Shown here in pieces: positions 32,783 through 41,562 of a DNA stretch of 64,000 nucleotides. The DNA lies in the NCBI GenBank assembly GCA_031410595.1, contig JANNZM010000004.1, positions 1-64,000 of the forward strand, written 5' to 3'. Source of the DNA: JANMCE01 sp031410595 (GTDB lineage Bacteria; Actinomycetota; Acidimicrobiia; Acidimicrobiales; Ilumatobacteraceae). Below the pieces are notes generated by a model, which was not told the origin of the DNA, searched no databases, and worked only from the letters and a program-made list of their open reading frames with translations. Both the position numbers and the translations under genes were made by a program. Each line of letters starts with the position of its first letter. Positions within the stretch are counted from its first letter, which is position 1.

Positions 32783-33904
32783 TTAAGCGTTCACGTAGAC
32801 GCGGGGTACGCGTTTGCTGATGCCGCACACGATTTCGTACGCGATGGTGTCCAGTCTCGTTGCCCATTCGGCGGCGGTGATCGCCTCGTTGCGCTGTCGA
32901 CCGATCAGCACCACCTCGTCACCCACCTCGATCTTGTCGTCGCCGCAATCGACCATCAGTTGATCCATGGTCACCGCACCGACGATCATGCGTCGCTTAC
33001 CGCCGATCAGCACCTGTCCACCAACCGCGAAAAGCCGACGGGGGACGCCATCGGCGTAACCGATCGGCACCGTCGCGACATTGGCGGCTGACGAGAACGT
33101 GTGGCGAAGGCCGTAGGATATTGCGTTTCCGGCGGCGAGCCGCTTCACGAAACTGACTCTTGCTTTCAACGAAAACGCGGGGCGGAGGTCCGACGCCAAA
33201 TCGTCCACGCCGGCTCCGGGAGAGATGCCGTAAATCGCAATGCCGCCACGAACCATGTCTCGCCGCGCCGCGGGGTGCGCTAGGAGCCCAGCCGAGTTCG
33301 CCGCGTGAGTGCGCACCGACAGCTCGGGTGTGATCAGCGACGAGAAGCGCTCAAGCTGTTGTGCGTTGTAGGTGTTACCCGGATCATCAGCAACAGCGAG
33401 GTGGGTGAAGATGCCGTCCACCCGAAGCAAGTGGGAGACCTGCTGAAGCTGATGCAGGAGGGCGTCAAGATCAGCCGGGGCGACGCCTACGCGGTGCATG
33501 CCGGTGTCGACCTTCACGTGGACCGGGAAGGGTCTCGGTGCCGTTGAGGTACCAACCGCTTCGGCTAGCGCTCGCACCGCATCCAGCGTGTAGACGGTCG
33601 GCGTAAGGTCGTTGGCAACAATGGCCGCGGCGTTGTCGGCTGGCTGTTCCGAGAGGAGCAGGACCGGCGCAGTGATACCTGCTTGACGCAGTTCGATTCC
33701 TTCCTGTGTGAGGGCAACACACAACCCCACTACCCCGGCAGCCAGGGCGGCCCGACCGACGCGAACGGCGCCGTGGCCATAGCCGTCGGCCTTCACCACG
33801 GCCCACAGTTCGCTCGGTGCAGCCAGAGATCGTAGAACACCGACGTTGTGGGCGATAGCGGCAAGGTCGACCTCCGCCCATGCCCACCGTTGGGGGGTGG
33901 TCAT
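32783..33904 (-). CDS. alr: Alanine racemase
   Basis: 373 residues from the ATG at 33904, which overlaps the nnr stop (ATGA). Makes D-alanine for peptidoglycan. The PLP lysine is in LWAVVKADGYGHGAVRVG; PFPVHVKVDTGMHRVGV and NAISYGLRHTF (catalytic Tyr region) are present, as is IPIGYADGVPRRL. Upstream frame beyond 33904 codes for unrelated sequence and is not included. Confidence 0.96.
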   Translation of the reverse strand: MTTPQRWAWAEVDLAAIAHNVGVLRSLAAPSELWAVVKADGYGHGAVRVGRAALAAGVVGLCVALTQEGIELRQAGITAPVLLLSEQPADNAAAIVANDLTPTVYTLDAVRALAEAVGTSTAPRPFPVHVKVDTGMHRVGVAPADLDALLHQLQQVSHLLRVDGIFTHLAVADDPGNTYNAQQLERFSSLITPELSVRTHAANSAGLLAHPAARRDMVRGGIAIYGISPGAGVDDLASDLRPAFSLKARVSFVKRLAAGNAISYGLRHTFSSAANVATVPIGYADGVPRRLFAVGGQVLIGGKRRMIVGAVTMDQLMVDCGDDKIEVGDEVVLIGRQRNEAITAAEWATRLDTIAYEIVCGISKRVPRVYVNA

Positions 33905-35256
33905 AGGCGGGCGAGCACGTCGGGAATGCAGTCGGGAATGTCGCCGGCAACGAGCCCTCGCTCGGGTCCGAGCCGGGCCGCTTGGCCGTGCAACCACGCG
34001 CCCGCCGCGGCAGCTTCGAAGGCAGGTACCCGCTGCGCAAGGAGAGCGCCGATGATGCCCGAGAGCACATCACCCGTACCCGCAGTAGCGAGCCGCTCGT
34101 CGCCTGCCGTTACGAGAAGCACCTCTCCGCCGGGCTCGGCGACGACCGTGGTCGATCCCTTCAGCAGAACGACCACGCGGAGATCGACGGCGAGGCGGCG
34201 AGCCTCCATAATGCGGTCACCCGACACGCGCCCGCCACGGAGCAGCGCGAACTCGCCATCGTGCGGAGTGATGACCGTGGCCTCAGTGCGCGACGCCAGC
34301 ACGGCGGCCGGACCTCGATCATTCCATGCGAGCGCGAAGAGGCCGTCGGCGTCAATCACCAGCGGAATCGGAGCCTTCGCCACGAACTCCCGAACACTCG
34401 CTGTTGCGCCCTCCGAACGACCAAGCCCCGGCCCGACAACTGCGGCATGGAAGCGATCGATTTCGGACAGCGCCTCAACCGACCATTGCGACGCGGGCAG
34501 ATGGGCACGCACTGCTTCGGTGGGAGCCAAGGGATCGGCACCGACGCCGGGCGACGACAGCCGAATCATGCCCGCTCCGGTTCGTTGAGCGCCTCGCACG
34601 GCCAGATGAGCCGCGCCCAGCATGCCACTGCTTCCGGCAATGATCCAGAGCGCCGAGCGCCATTTGTGCATGTCGGCGCGTCGATAGGGAAGCCAGGAGG
34701 CCACGTCGGATGATTGCACCAGGTGGGCATGAGCCGAGCGGACCTCGAGGCCGATGTCGGCAACCTCCACCTTGCCGGCCAACTCGCTGCCGGGAGGGAA
34801 CAGCAGACCCGGCTTGAGCGCCGCAAATGTCACGGTGCGGTCGGCAGGTAGCACCCGCTCGCCCGCTCGGCCGGTGAGACCGTCCACGCCGGAGGGTATG
34901 TCGACAGCCAACACCGGAGCCTGGACGTCGGGCGCATGCCAGCCCCCGTGGAATCCGGTTCCGAAGGCGGCGTCGATTACCAGCTCGCAGGGCGGGATGA
35001 CCGGCGGACGGGTCACAGCCTCGAATACCGTAACGTGCGCGCCCTTGGCAGCCAACCGACGCCCCGCGACCCGACCGTCAGCACCGTTGTTGCCTGGACC
35101 GGCCAGAACGACGACGCGCCGACCATAGGTACCGCCCATCATTCGCTCGGCCGCGCGCGCTACCGCCGCCCCTGCGCGCTCCACGAGTACGTCGGTGGCC
35201 TCGGGCGCAGCAAAATCAATCTCGTGCATCTCGCCCGGCGTCACCACCGGAATCAT
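33901..35256 (-). CDS. nnr: Bifunctional NAD(P)H-hydrate epimerase / ADP-dependent dehydratase
   Basis: About 451 residues from the ATG at 35256 (MIPVVTPGEMHEIDFAAPEA). The YjeF N-terminal epimerase has VVVLAGPGNNGADGRVAGRR and LVIDAAFGTGFHG; the C-terminal ribokinase-like dehydratase has TVITPHDGEFALLRGG, VVVLLKGSTTVVAEPGG and TAGTGDVLSGIIGALLAQ. Together they repair hydrated NADH and NADPH. The stop overlaps alr. A 157-bp gap without visible signals separates it from acpS upstream. Confidence 0.95.
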   Translation of the reverse strand: MIPVVTPGEMHEIDFAAPEATDVLVERAGAAVARAAERMMGGTYGRRVVVLAGPGNNGADGRVAGRRLAAKGAHVTVFEAVTRPPVIPPCELVIDAAFGTGFHGGWHAPDVQAPVLAVDIPSGVDGLTGRAGERVLPADRTVTFAALKPGLLFPPGSELAGKVEVADIGLEVRSAHAHLVQSSDVASWLPYRRADMHKWRSALWIIAGSSGMLGAAHLAVRGAQRTGAGMIRLSSPGVGADPLAPTEAVRAHLPASQWSVEALSEIDRFHAAVVGPGLGRSEGATASVREFVAKAPIPLVIDADGLFALAWNDRGPAAVLASRTEATVITPHDGEFALLRGGRVSGDRIMEARRLAVDLRVVVLLKGSTTVVAEPGGEVLLVTAGDERLATAGTGDVLSGIIGALLAQRVPAFEAAAAGAWLHGQAARLGPERGLVAGDIPDCIPDVLARL

Positions 35257-35413
35257 GAAATCCCCAACTTCCGCATCCGTGCAGCGTATCGGCCACAACC
35301 GTGTTTCTGCTTCGCTTCTCGCTACCGCTCGCGGCGCTCATTCTTGCTTCGCTCGGCAATAGCCCAAGAACTCACATGATCAACATCCATACCGCTATTT
35401 CGCTGGTCGCTGT

Positions 35414-35818
35414 TCAGAAGGATTGGGCCAACACCATGGCCTGGGCGATCGTTGCCGTGTGGGTGAGCGATACGAAGAACTCGTTCGCACCGAGTTGGGC
35501 GGCGAGCTCGGCGGCTGGGCCGCGAAGCACGAGTCGCGGTGGTCCGGACGGGTCGTCGCCGGGGTCGACCACCACCTCGACGTCATGGAAACCGAACGCG
35601 CCAAGGCCGACCGACAATGCTTTCATCGTCGCCTCTTTGGCGGCGAACCGCGCGGCCAACCGCGCGGTCGGATCATGCTTCAGATCTGCGTAGGCAAGCT
35701 CGGCCACCGTGAAGCAGCGTTCGCGCATCGATGGCGTGCGCTCGAGAATGGCGCGAAAACGCGGAACATCAACGGCATCGATGCCGATGCCGATGACCCG
35801 CGCTCCGGGTGAACTCAA
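35414..35818 (-). CDS. acpS: Holo-[acyl-carrier-protein] synthase
   Basis: 134 residues. Transfers 4'-phosphopantetheine from CoA to apo-ACP. Seen: IGIGIDAVDVPRFRAIL (metal Asp), RERCFTVAELAYA, RLAARFAAKEATMKAL (metal Glu) and FFVSLTHTATIAQAMVLA. The ATG overlaps the glmS-like stop (ATGA). Confidence 0.95.
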   Translation of the reverse strand: MSSPGARVIGIGIDAVDVPRFRAILERTPSMRERCFTVAELAYADLKHDPTARLAARFAAKEATMKALSVGLGAFGFHDVEVVVDPGDDPSGPPRLVLRGPAAELAAQLGANEFFVSLTHTATIAQAMVLAQSF

Positions 35819-38800
35819 GCGGTCCGCCAGCGCTCGGACAAGTCGGCGATTGGCACCGTGAGCAGGTCGACAACCGGCACGGTGGCGAGAATGTCGTCAC
35901 GGAACACCGGCTCCGTTTCCACCACGGTGTCGTTCAGACGTGAGTAGCGGTCGTCGAAGCCTTGCAGCACGCCTCGGGCCACATTGGCAGCCAGACGGTC
36001 ATGCAAGCGCACCTGCAGCAACGTGAGGCCGGTGGTCTGGCCGCCCTTGATCTCGGGGACCAGCAGCACCGTGCGCTTGTCGCTTCGACCAAGGGCCACG
36101 CCGACCCGACGATCGACCGCCGCACGCCGTTTGGTGCCCTTCAGCTCCGAGTTCTTCTCGACGCGGGACGGCACGTTGCGCGAGATGCCACCACGATCGA
36201 CAATCACGATGGTGGCGTTGCCGGAGGCCGGGTCACCCTCAATCGCGTAGCGGGTGTAACCGGTGACCTCGGCGACCGCGGCATCGAGCGAGGCGATCTG
36301 CTTCATGGCGCTGTAGCTCACCCGGTCGCGCCCGGCACCGGCGTTGAGCACCTCACGCACAAGGCGGTTGGCGAGCACGCCTTCGTCGCTGCGGGAGATG
36401 CCGACGGTGACGGTTTTGGCCTGGTGTTTGATGGCGTCGATAGGACGGGTGAGTTCTTCGATGGCTCGCGTAAGCGCGGTCGTGAGATCGTCGACCAGCA
36501 CGTCGGGAGTACCGACCTTGCCCTGGGTCTCCTGATACGAATCGAGCGCGTGTAATGACGTGGCATCGCGCAGCAATGAGACGAGGCGCACTGCGGTGGA
36601 GGCCTCAAGGTTGCCGTCATACACGCCCGAGCGCAGGCTGTCCTGGAAGCGCTGGTTGACCGGACGTAGTCGGTTGCGCAGATCGAAGAGAAGCGCATCG
36701 TCGGTGTCGGTGTTGGTGGTGCAGAGCTCGACGGCCTCGCGGGCCTCACGCAGCGGACGGGCAAGCGCATCGATGGCGAGCGCTGCTTCGTAACCGAAGA
36801 GATGACCGACCATCGCCGACAGCACGAAGTCAAGGCGGGTGTCCACCACGGGCACGCTGATGACCTGCAGCGCGGCGGTGAAGCGCTCCTCACCCTCTGA
36901 CGCAACCACGATGGGCGCTGCTTTGTGGGCCCGATAGATGGCAACTTCTTTGGCCACATCGTCGGCCGTCGATCCGACCAGGCCCGCAGCGCACACAAGG
37001 ATCATCGGCTCGCACGAGAGATCGATGTGCTTCTTGTCCTCGGTGACATCGCACGCGATCGACTTGTAGCAAAGCTCCGAAAGCTTGATGCGCACTTCCT
37101 CGGCCGCGACCGTGTTCGGGCCGTTACCCACGACCGCCCAGTAGCGTCGATACGGCGCAAATGCCTGCGCTGCCTTCGCAATCTCGGGGCGAAGCGTAAG
37201 CACCTGAGTGAGCGCGTCGGGGATCTGGCGCAGCGCCCACAGGATCTGATGGCGATCGCGAGCGTCACCCGCGTTCATCGCCTCGGCAATGGCGCAAGCC
37301 AGGAGCACACCAGCGGCCACCTGCGCATAGAAGGCTTTGGTGGACGCAACCGACATCTCCACGTCCCGGCCGTCAGACGTATAGAGCACACCGTCGGCTT
37401 TGTCGGTCAGGTCGCTGTTGCGCCGGTTCACGATGGCCAGCACGGTGGCGCCGCGACCGCGTGCGAGGTCGACGGTGCGATTGGTATCGGTGGTGGTGCC
37501 CGACTGGCTGACGGCCACAATCAGCGTGCCGCTCAAATCGTGCGCCATGCCGAAGCCGGAGAATTCGGTGGCGGTAATAGCTCGCACGAACACCACGTTG
37601 TGGGTCTCGCCGCCTTGCAGCAGCGACGACAGCACGACGGCCATCGACTGTCCGGCGACGGCAGCGGTGCCCTGCCCGATCACGTACACATGGCGGTACT
37701 CGCCCGCCCGCAACTTGGAAGCAACCGTTGCCGGAATCGTCTTCTCGCCAAGCGTGGCAACGAGACGGCCGTCGACCTCTTTGATGTGACCGCGCAACGT
37801 CTTGCGGAAACTAATGGGCGCCTCGGTGATTTCCTTCAGCAGGAAGTGAGGCGAGGCGCCTCGGTCGATATCCCTGGTGGTGACCTCGGCGCGGGTGACT
37901 TCTTTGGCTGCCAGCGGCAAGTTGGTGGCGTCGTACGCAAGACGACGAATGCCGTCGATCGTACCGGCGAACGCGGCGTTCAGTGCCATGACCTGACCGC
38001 GACTGGACGGCTGGTCAGCCTGGGCCGGTGTCTCGCCGTCCATGCGGACATAGTTGCGGGTTTCTTCCACCAGACCGTAGGGCTCGCTGGCCACAATGTA
38101 GGCGTCCTCGGCCAGACCGATGTAGAGCGCCTGGCCTGAGCCACGCAGGGCGAGCAGAAGCGTGTCGGGGTCGTCGGCCGATGCTGCACCAATGGCGACG
38201 GATCCGTCGAAGGTGGACACGGCACGGCGAAAGGCCTCGACGACATCGCCGGTCTGCGCCGTGTAGCGCGATACCAGTGTGGGAATGACTTTGGCGTCGG
38301 TGGTGATGGGCGCGTGCACGGCCAGGTGGTGCTCGGCCTTGAGGTCGGCGTAGTTATCGACGTCACCGTTGAGCGCACCGACCACGTACGGGCCGACCAA
38401 CTCGGTCATTTCTTCGCTGTTGAGCGGGTGCGCATTTGGCTCGGACACGATGCCGACCGACGCCCAGCGAGTGTGCGCAAGTACTGCGATTTTCGAGCCG
38501 GCGCTGGCCAACGCAAGGTGGAGCAGCGTGTCGTCAAGCATGGCGGCGCGCAGCACACGGGTGTTGTCACCCAGCTCGCCGATTTCGGCCGCGGCTTTGT
38601 ACACGAACGACAGCGCATCACCCGCCACACGAACCGAGCCAGAGGTGAACAACGGGTCGGACTGGCGGGTGGACAGCAGTTGCACAACGGTCGGGTCGTT
38701 GAGATCAAGACCGTGTCCGGTAACGAACAGGTGGATACCCGCCGAGTCACGGCCACGAACTTCGAGCCGGTCGAGCGACGACAGCGCCATCTGCACAAGC

Positions 38801-39237
38801 GTGAGCGCGTTCAGCGCAGACACATTGGCGTCACGACCAGCGAGCGCGATGACGGCCGCGCCGGTGCGCAGACGATCACGACGTAACGACCACAGCACGT
38901 CGCGCAATTGGATCAGTGCAGCGTTGGTTTCCTCGACGTGATCACCATCGACATCACGTTCGAGGAATTCCTCGATCTCGCCGACCCACGCATCGAGCTG
39001 ATCGAGCCGAGCAGTGACGGCGGCGGTGAGTTCGGGGTTGGTTGCCATGGCCTGCACACCGGGCCGTCCGTACAGCAGTATGTTGCTTTGTTCGGCAGCA
39101 GCGACGGCCGCAAGTACCCCACCTACGGCAACGCTTCCGAGGAACGTGCAGGCCCTATCGAGCGGGGCCAGAACCTCGGCGCTCGTTGGGGCTGGACGAC
39201 CAACAGGACCACCGAGAACTGCAACGATGCCACACAT
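35815..39237 (-). CDS. glmS: Unusually large GlmS-type glutamine:fructose-6-phosphate aminotransferase
   Basis: 1140 residues; ordinary GlmS has about 610. Met-Cys-Gly (MCGIVAVLGG) supplies the N-terminal nucleophile, but the motif that should follow by residue ~25 (RGRDSAG) comes at about 180, so ~150 residues are inserted in the glutaminase domain. Two SIS domains follow: IVAVSQSGTTTDTNRT and SVASTKAFYAQVAAG, then IKLSELCYKSI with KKH spaced as K485, E488 and H504 of the E. coli enzyme. After the second SIS (about residue 850) comes a ~290-residue extension with EGDPASGNATIVIVDRGG, KGTKRRAAVDRRVGVALGR and VPEIKGGQTTGLTLLQVRLH. The usual LAKSVTVE ending is not seen. Placement after glmM supports a role in UDP-GlcNAc supply. 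Confidence 0.9.
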   Translation of the reverse strand: MCGIVAVLGGPVGRPAPTSAEVLAPLDRACTFLGSVAVGGVLAAVAAAEQSNILLYGRPGVQAMATNPELTAAVTARLDQLDAWVGEIEEFLERDVDGDHVEETNAALIQLRDVLWSLRRDRLRTGAAVIALAGRDANVSALNALTLVQMALSSLDRLEVRGRDSAGIHLFVTGHGLDLNDPTVVQLLSTRQSDPLFTSGSVRVAGDALSFVYKAAAEIGELGDNTRVLRAAMLDDTLLHLALASAGSKIAVLAHTRWASVGIVSEPNAHPLNSEEMTELVGPYVVGALNGDVDNYADLKAEHHLAVHAPITTDAKVIPTLVSRYTAQTGDVVEAFRRAVSTFDGSVAIGAASADDPDTLLLALRGSGQALYIGLAEDAYIVASEPYGLVEETRNYVRMDGETPAQADQPSSRGQVMALNAAFAGTIDGIRRLAYDATNLPLAAKEVTRAEVTTRDIDRGASPHFLLKEITEAPISFRKTLRGHIKEVDGRLVATLGEKTIPATVASKLRAGEYRHVYVIGQGTAAVAGQSMAVVLSSLLQGGETHNVVFVRAITATEFSGFGMAHDLSGTLIVAVSQSGTTTDTNRTVDLARGRGATVLAIVNRRNSDLTDKADGVLYTSDGRDVEMSVASTKAFYAQVAAGVLLACAIAEAMNAGDARDRHQILWALRQIPDALTQVLTLRPEIAKAAQAFAPYRRYWAVVGNGPNTVAAEEVRIKLSELCYKSIACDVTEDKKHIDLSCEPMILVCAAGLVGSTADDVAKEVAIYRAHKAAPIVVASEGEERFTAALQVISVPVVDTRLDFVLSAMVGHLFGYEAALAIDALARPLREAREAVELCTTNTDTDDALLFDLRNRLRPVNQRFQDSLRSGVYDGNLEASTAVRLVSLLRDATSLHALDSYQETQGKVGTPDVLVDDLTTALTRAIEELTRPIDAIKHQAKTVTVGISRSDEGVLANRLVREVLNAGAGRDRVSYSAMKQIASLDAAVAEVTGYTRYAIEGDPASGNATIVIVDRGGISRNVPSRVEKNSELKGTKRRAAVDRRVGVALGRSDKRTVLLVPEIKGGQTTGLTLLQVRLHDRLAANVARGVLQGFDDRYSRLNDTVVETEPVFRDDILATVPVVDLLTVPIADLSERWRTA

Positions 39238-39260
39238 AGCGGTAAAGGATACCGGCTGCC

Positions 39261-40595
39261 CTATGCCTTGGTCTGTCGGCCAAAAGCCTCAATGTGATCT
39301 ATGAGGCCCTGTGCTACTTCTTGGGCCTGACCTGCATCTTCGGCCTCAACCATCACACGCAAGAGCGGCTCGGTTCCGCTGGCTCGAACCAGAATGCGAC
39401 CCCGGTCACTGAGGAGCGCTTCGGCCGCGTCAATATGTGGTTGCATCTTGGACATCAGCTCTGGGTCACGCCGGGCGAGTTTCACGTTCAGCAGTACCTG
39501 TGGAAGACGCGTCATGGCATCGGTGGCCAGGTCTGCCAGCGGACGGCGCTTGCGACGAACGACGTCGGCCAGCATGAGGCCGGTCAGCATGCCGTCGCCG
39601 GTGGAGGCAATGTCGCGGAAGATGACGTGGCCGCTCTGCTCGCCCCCTAGTGAGTGTCCACCCTCATCCAGCGCTTGCAGGACGTAGCGATCACCGACAC
39701 CGGTTTCCACCACGTTGATACCGGCGGCAGACATGGCCCGCCGGAATCCGAGGTTGGTCATGACCGTTACGACCACGGTGTTGTGCTTCAGCACCCGTCG
39801 CTGCTTCATGTCGAGCGCCAGGATGGCCATGACGTGATCGCCGTCAACGATGTTGCCGGTGTGATCGACTGCGATCAGACGGTCGGCGTCGCCATCAAAC
39901 GCCAGGCCAAGGTCGGCGCCTCTTTTCACGACGGCTCGTTGTAGCTCCTCGGGATGAGTTGCACCACAATTGGCGTTGATGTTGATGCCATTGGGGCGGT
40001 CGTTGATGGTGTAAGTCGTGGCGGCCAGCTTGCCGAAGACGCCGTCAGCAAGGGCGTAGGAGGCGCCGTTGCCCGTGTCGAGGACAATTGACAGGCCAAG
40101 CAAGGCCGCCGGCTCGAGTGAGGCAATCAGGTGCTGGCGGTAGAAGCCGGCTAACCGTTGGGCATCGCCAATGTGACCGACATCGGCGCCCGATCGAACG
40201 GGGTTGCCGAGGCCGCCGAGTTCGACTTCGATGCGGGCTTCCACCTCGTCGGGCAGTTTGGTACCGCCTGCGGCAAACAGCTTGATGCCGTTGTCAGCGA
40301 ACGGGTTATGCGACGCTGAAATGACCGCGCCGGCCCAACCGTTGCGCGCCGCAATATGAGCGACGCCCGGGGTGGGCAGTACACCGAGCAGGTGCACATT
40401 CACACCTTCGCTGGCGAGGCCGGCCGCGAAGGCTGCTTCGAGCATCGGTCCCGACTGGCGGGTGTCTCGTCCGATGACGATGTCCGAGACGCGCAACACC
40501 CTCGCCGCCGCCCGCCCGAGGCGGATGGCGAACGAGGGTGTCAGTTCGGTATTGGCAACGCCACGCACCCCATCGGTACCAAAACGCGGAGCCAA
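39261..40595 (-). CDS. glmM: Phosphoglucosamine mutase
   Basis: About 444 residues, the family length, if it starts at TTG 40595, seven bases after the rpsI stop. No ATG or GTG occurs at the family N-terminus (LAPRFGTDGVRGVAN), and the open frame further upstream lies over rpsI. Converts glucosamine-6-P to glucosamine-1-P. Seen: the phosphoserine loop AVISASHNPFADNGIKLF, the metal site LAFDGDADRLIAVD, the sugar loop LGGEQSGHVIF, and VRASGTEPLLRVMVE (phosphate site). No convincing Shine-Dalgarno precedes the TTG, so translation may depend on termination of rpsI. Confidence 0.93.
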   Translation of the reverse strand: MAPRFGTDGVRGVANTELTPSFAIRLGRAAARVLRVSDIVIGRDTRQSGPMLEAAFAAGLASEGVNVHLLGVLPTPGVAHIAARNGWAGAVISASHNPFADNGIKLFAAGGTKLPDEVEARIEVELGGLGNPVRSGADVGHIGDAQRLAGFYRQHLIASLEPAALLGLSIVLDTGNGASYALADGVFGKLAATTYTINDRPNGININANCGATHPEELQRAVVKRGADLGLAFDGDADRLIAVDHTGNIVDGDHVMAILALDMKQRRVLKHNTVVVTVMTNLGFRRAMSAAGINVVETGVGDRYVLQALDEGGHSLGGEQSGHVIFRDIASTGDGMLTGLMLADVVRRKRRPLADLATDAMTRLPQVLLNVKLARRDPELMSKMQPHIDAAEALLSDRGRILVRASGTEPLLRVMVEAEDAGQAQEVAQGLIDHIEAFGRQTKA

Positions 40596-40602
40596 GGCTG
40601 AA

Positions 40603-40998
40603 TTAGCGCTTCGAGTACTGCGGGGCCTTGCGGGCCTTCTTGAGGCCGTACTTCTTGCTTTCCTTGGCGCGGCTGTCACGTGTGAGCAGGCCAGCCTTTT
40701 TGAGTGCGCCGCGCAGCTCGGGGTCGAGCACAATCAGCGCACGGGCAATGCCCATACGCATGGCACCGGCCTGTCCGGTGATGCCGCCGCCGTGCATGGT
40801 GGCGTCGATGTCGTAGGTCTCTTCGTGGTTTGTCAACGTGAGCGCTGCGGTGACGACCATGCGCTGCGTAGCCATCGGGAAGTAATTCTCGATAGCGCGT
40901 TTGTTGATGGTGACGACGCCGGTGCCGGGGCGCAGACGCACACGAGCGACAGCTTCCTTACGACGACCGGTGGACTGCACGAGGGGCTTGGTTGCCAT
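40603..40998 (-). CDS. rpsI: 30S ribosomal protein uS9
   Basis: 131 residues. GRRKEAVARVRLRPGTGVVT at the N-terminus and the basic C-terminal tail ending QYSKR (family SKR end, which reaches the P-site tRNA) are diagnostic. Three bases after rplM, as in nearly all bacteria; followed by glmM. Confidence 0.98.
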   Translation of the reverse strand: MATKPLVQSTGRRKEAVARVRLRPGTGVVTINKRAIENYFPMATQRMVVTAALTLTNHEETYDIDATMHGGGITGQAGAMRMGIARALIVLDPELRGALKKAGLLTRDSRAKESKKYGLKKARKAPQYSKR

Positions 40999-41001
40999 GG
41001 T

Positions 41002-41448
41002 TTAGCGGGCCTTTGCGTGATCGAGGTGCAGAGCGACGGGCGCTTGCGCGTGATGCGGGTGCTCTGACCCGACGTATACCTTGAGCTTCTTGATCTGCTG
41101 ACGGCCGAGCGGGCCGTGCGGAAGCATGCCGCGCACCGAGTTCCGGAGCGCCTCTTCGGGCTTACGGGCCTTGAAGTGGGCGTACGTCTCACGCTTCAAA
41201 CCACCCGGATAACCCGAGTAGCTGAAGACTTCCTTCTTGTCGGCCTTATCGGACGTCATGACGATCTTGTCGGCATTGACGATGATGACGTGGTCACCTG
41301 AGTCGATGTGGGGAGCAAACGTGGGCTTGTGCTTGCCACGAAGGATGCGGGCAACCTCGGTACACACACGGCCAAGGACCAGGCCTTCGGCATCGAGAAC
41401 GTGCCAAGCCTTGGTGATTTCACTCGCTTTGGGGGAATACGTACGCAT
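41002..41448 (-). CDS. rplM: 50S ribosomal protein uL13
   Basis: 148 residues, full length. Seen: WHVLDAEGLVLGRVCTEVAR, SGDHVIIVNADKIVMTSDKA, SVRGMLPHGPLGRQQIKKLK and YVGSEHPHHAQ. First gene of the rplM-rpsI-glmM-glmS-acpS run, with AGAGGA ten bases before the ATG and its own promoter upstream. Confidence 0.98.
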   Translation of the reverse strand: MRTYSPKASEITKAWHVLDAEGLVLGRVCTEVARILRGKHKPTFAPHIDSGDHVIIVNADKIVMTSDKADKKEVFSYSGYPGGLKRETYAHFKARKPEEALRNSVRGMLPHGPLGRQQIKKLKVYVGSEHPHHAQAPVALHLDHAKAR

Positions 41449-41497
41449 AACAGCTCAGTCCTCTTGGGGCGGCGTGAGCCGCTACAGCAACCGAGAA

Positions 41498-41527
41498 AGA
41501 TTAGGCGCGATGGCCCTCCAGCGGCAA
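41498..41527 (-). promoter_or_regulatory. Promoter of rplM-rpsI
   Basis: Minus strand: TTGCCG (41527-41522), 18-base spacer, TAATCT (41503-41498), about 50 bases before the rplM ATG. It is back-to-back with the plus-strand -10 at 41550. Confidence 0.55.
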
Positions 41528-41549
41528 ACGGGGAGTCACAAGCCCGATC

Positions 41550-41562
41550 TAGCATTGAACTA
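41550..41562 (+). promoter_or_regulatory. -10 element of a leaderless transcript for the dioxygenase
   Basis: TAGCAT at 41550-41555, six bases, then the ATG at 41562, without a ribosome site. Confidence 0.5.

Noticed and set aside
35257..35413. Possible small gene or RNA between nnr and acpS
   Set aside because: No start signal, no stable long hairpin and no conserved peptide seen in the 157 bases.
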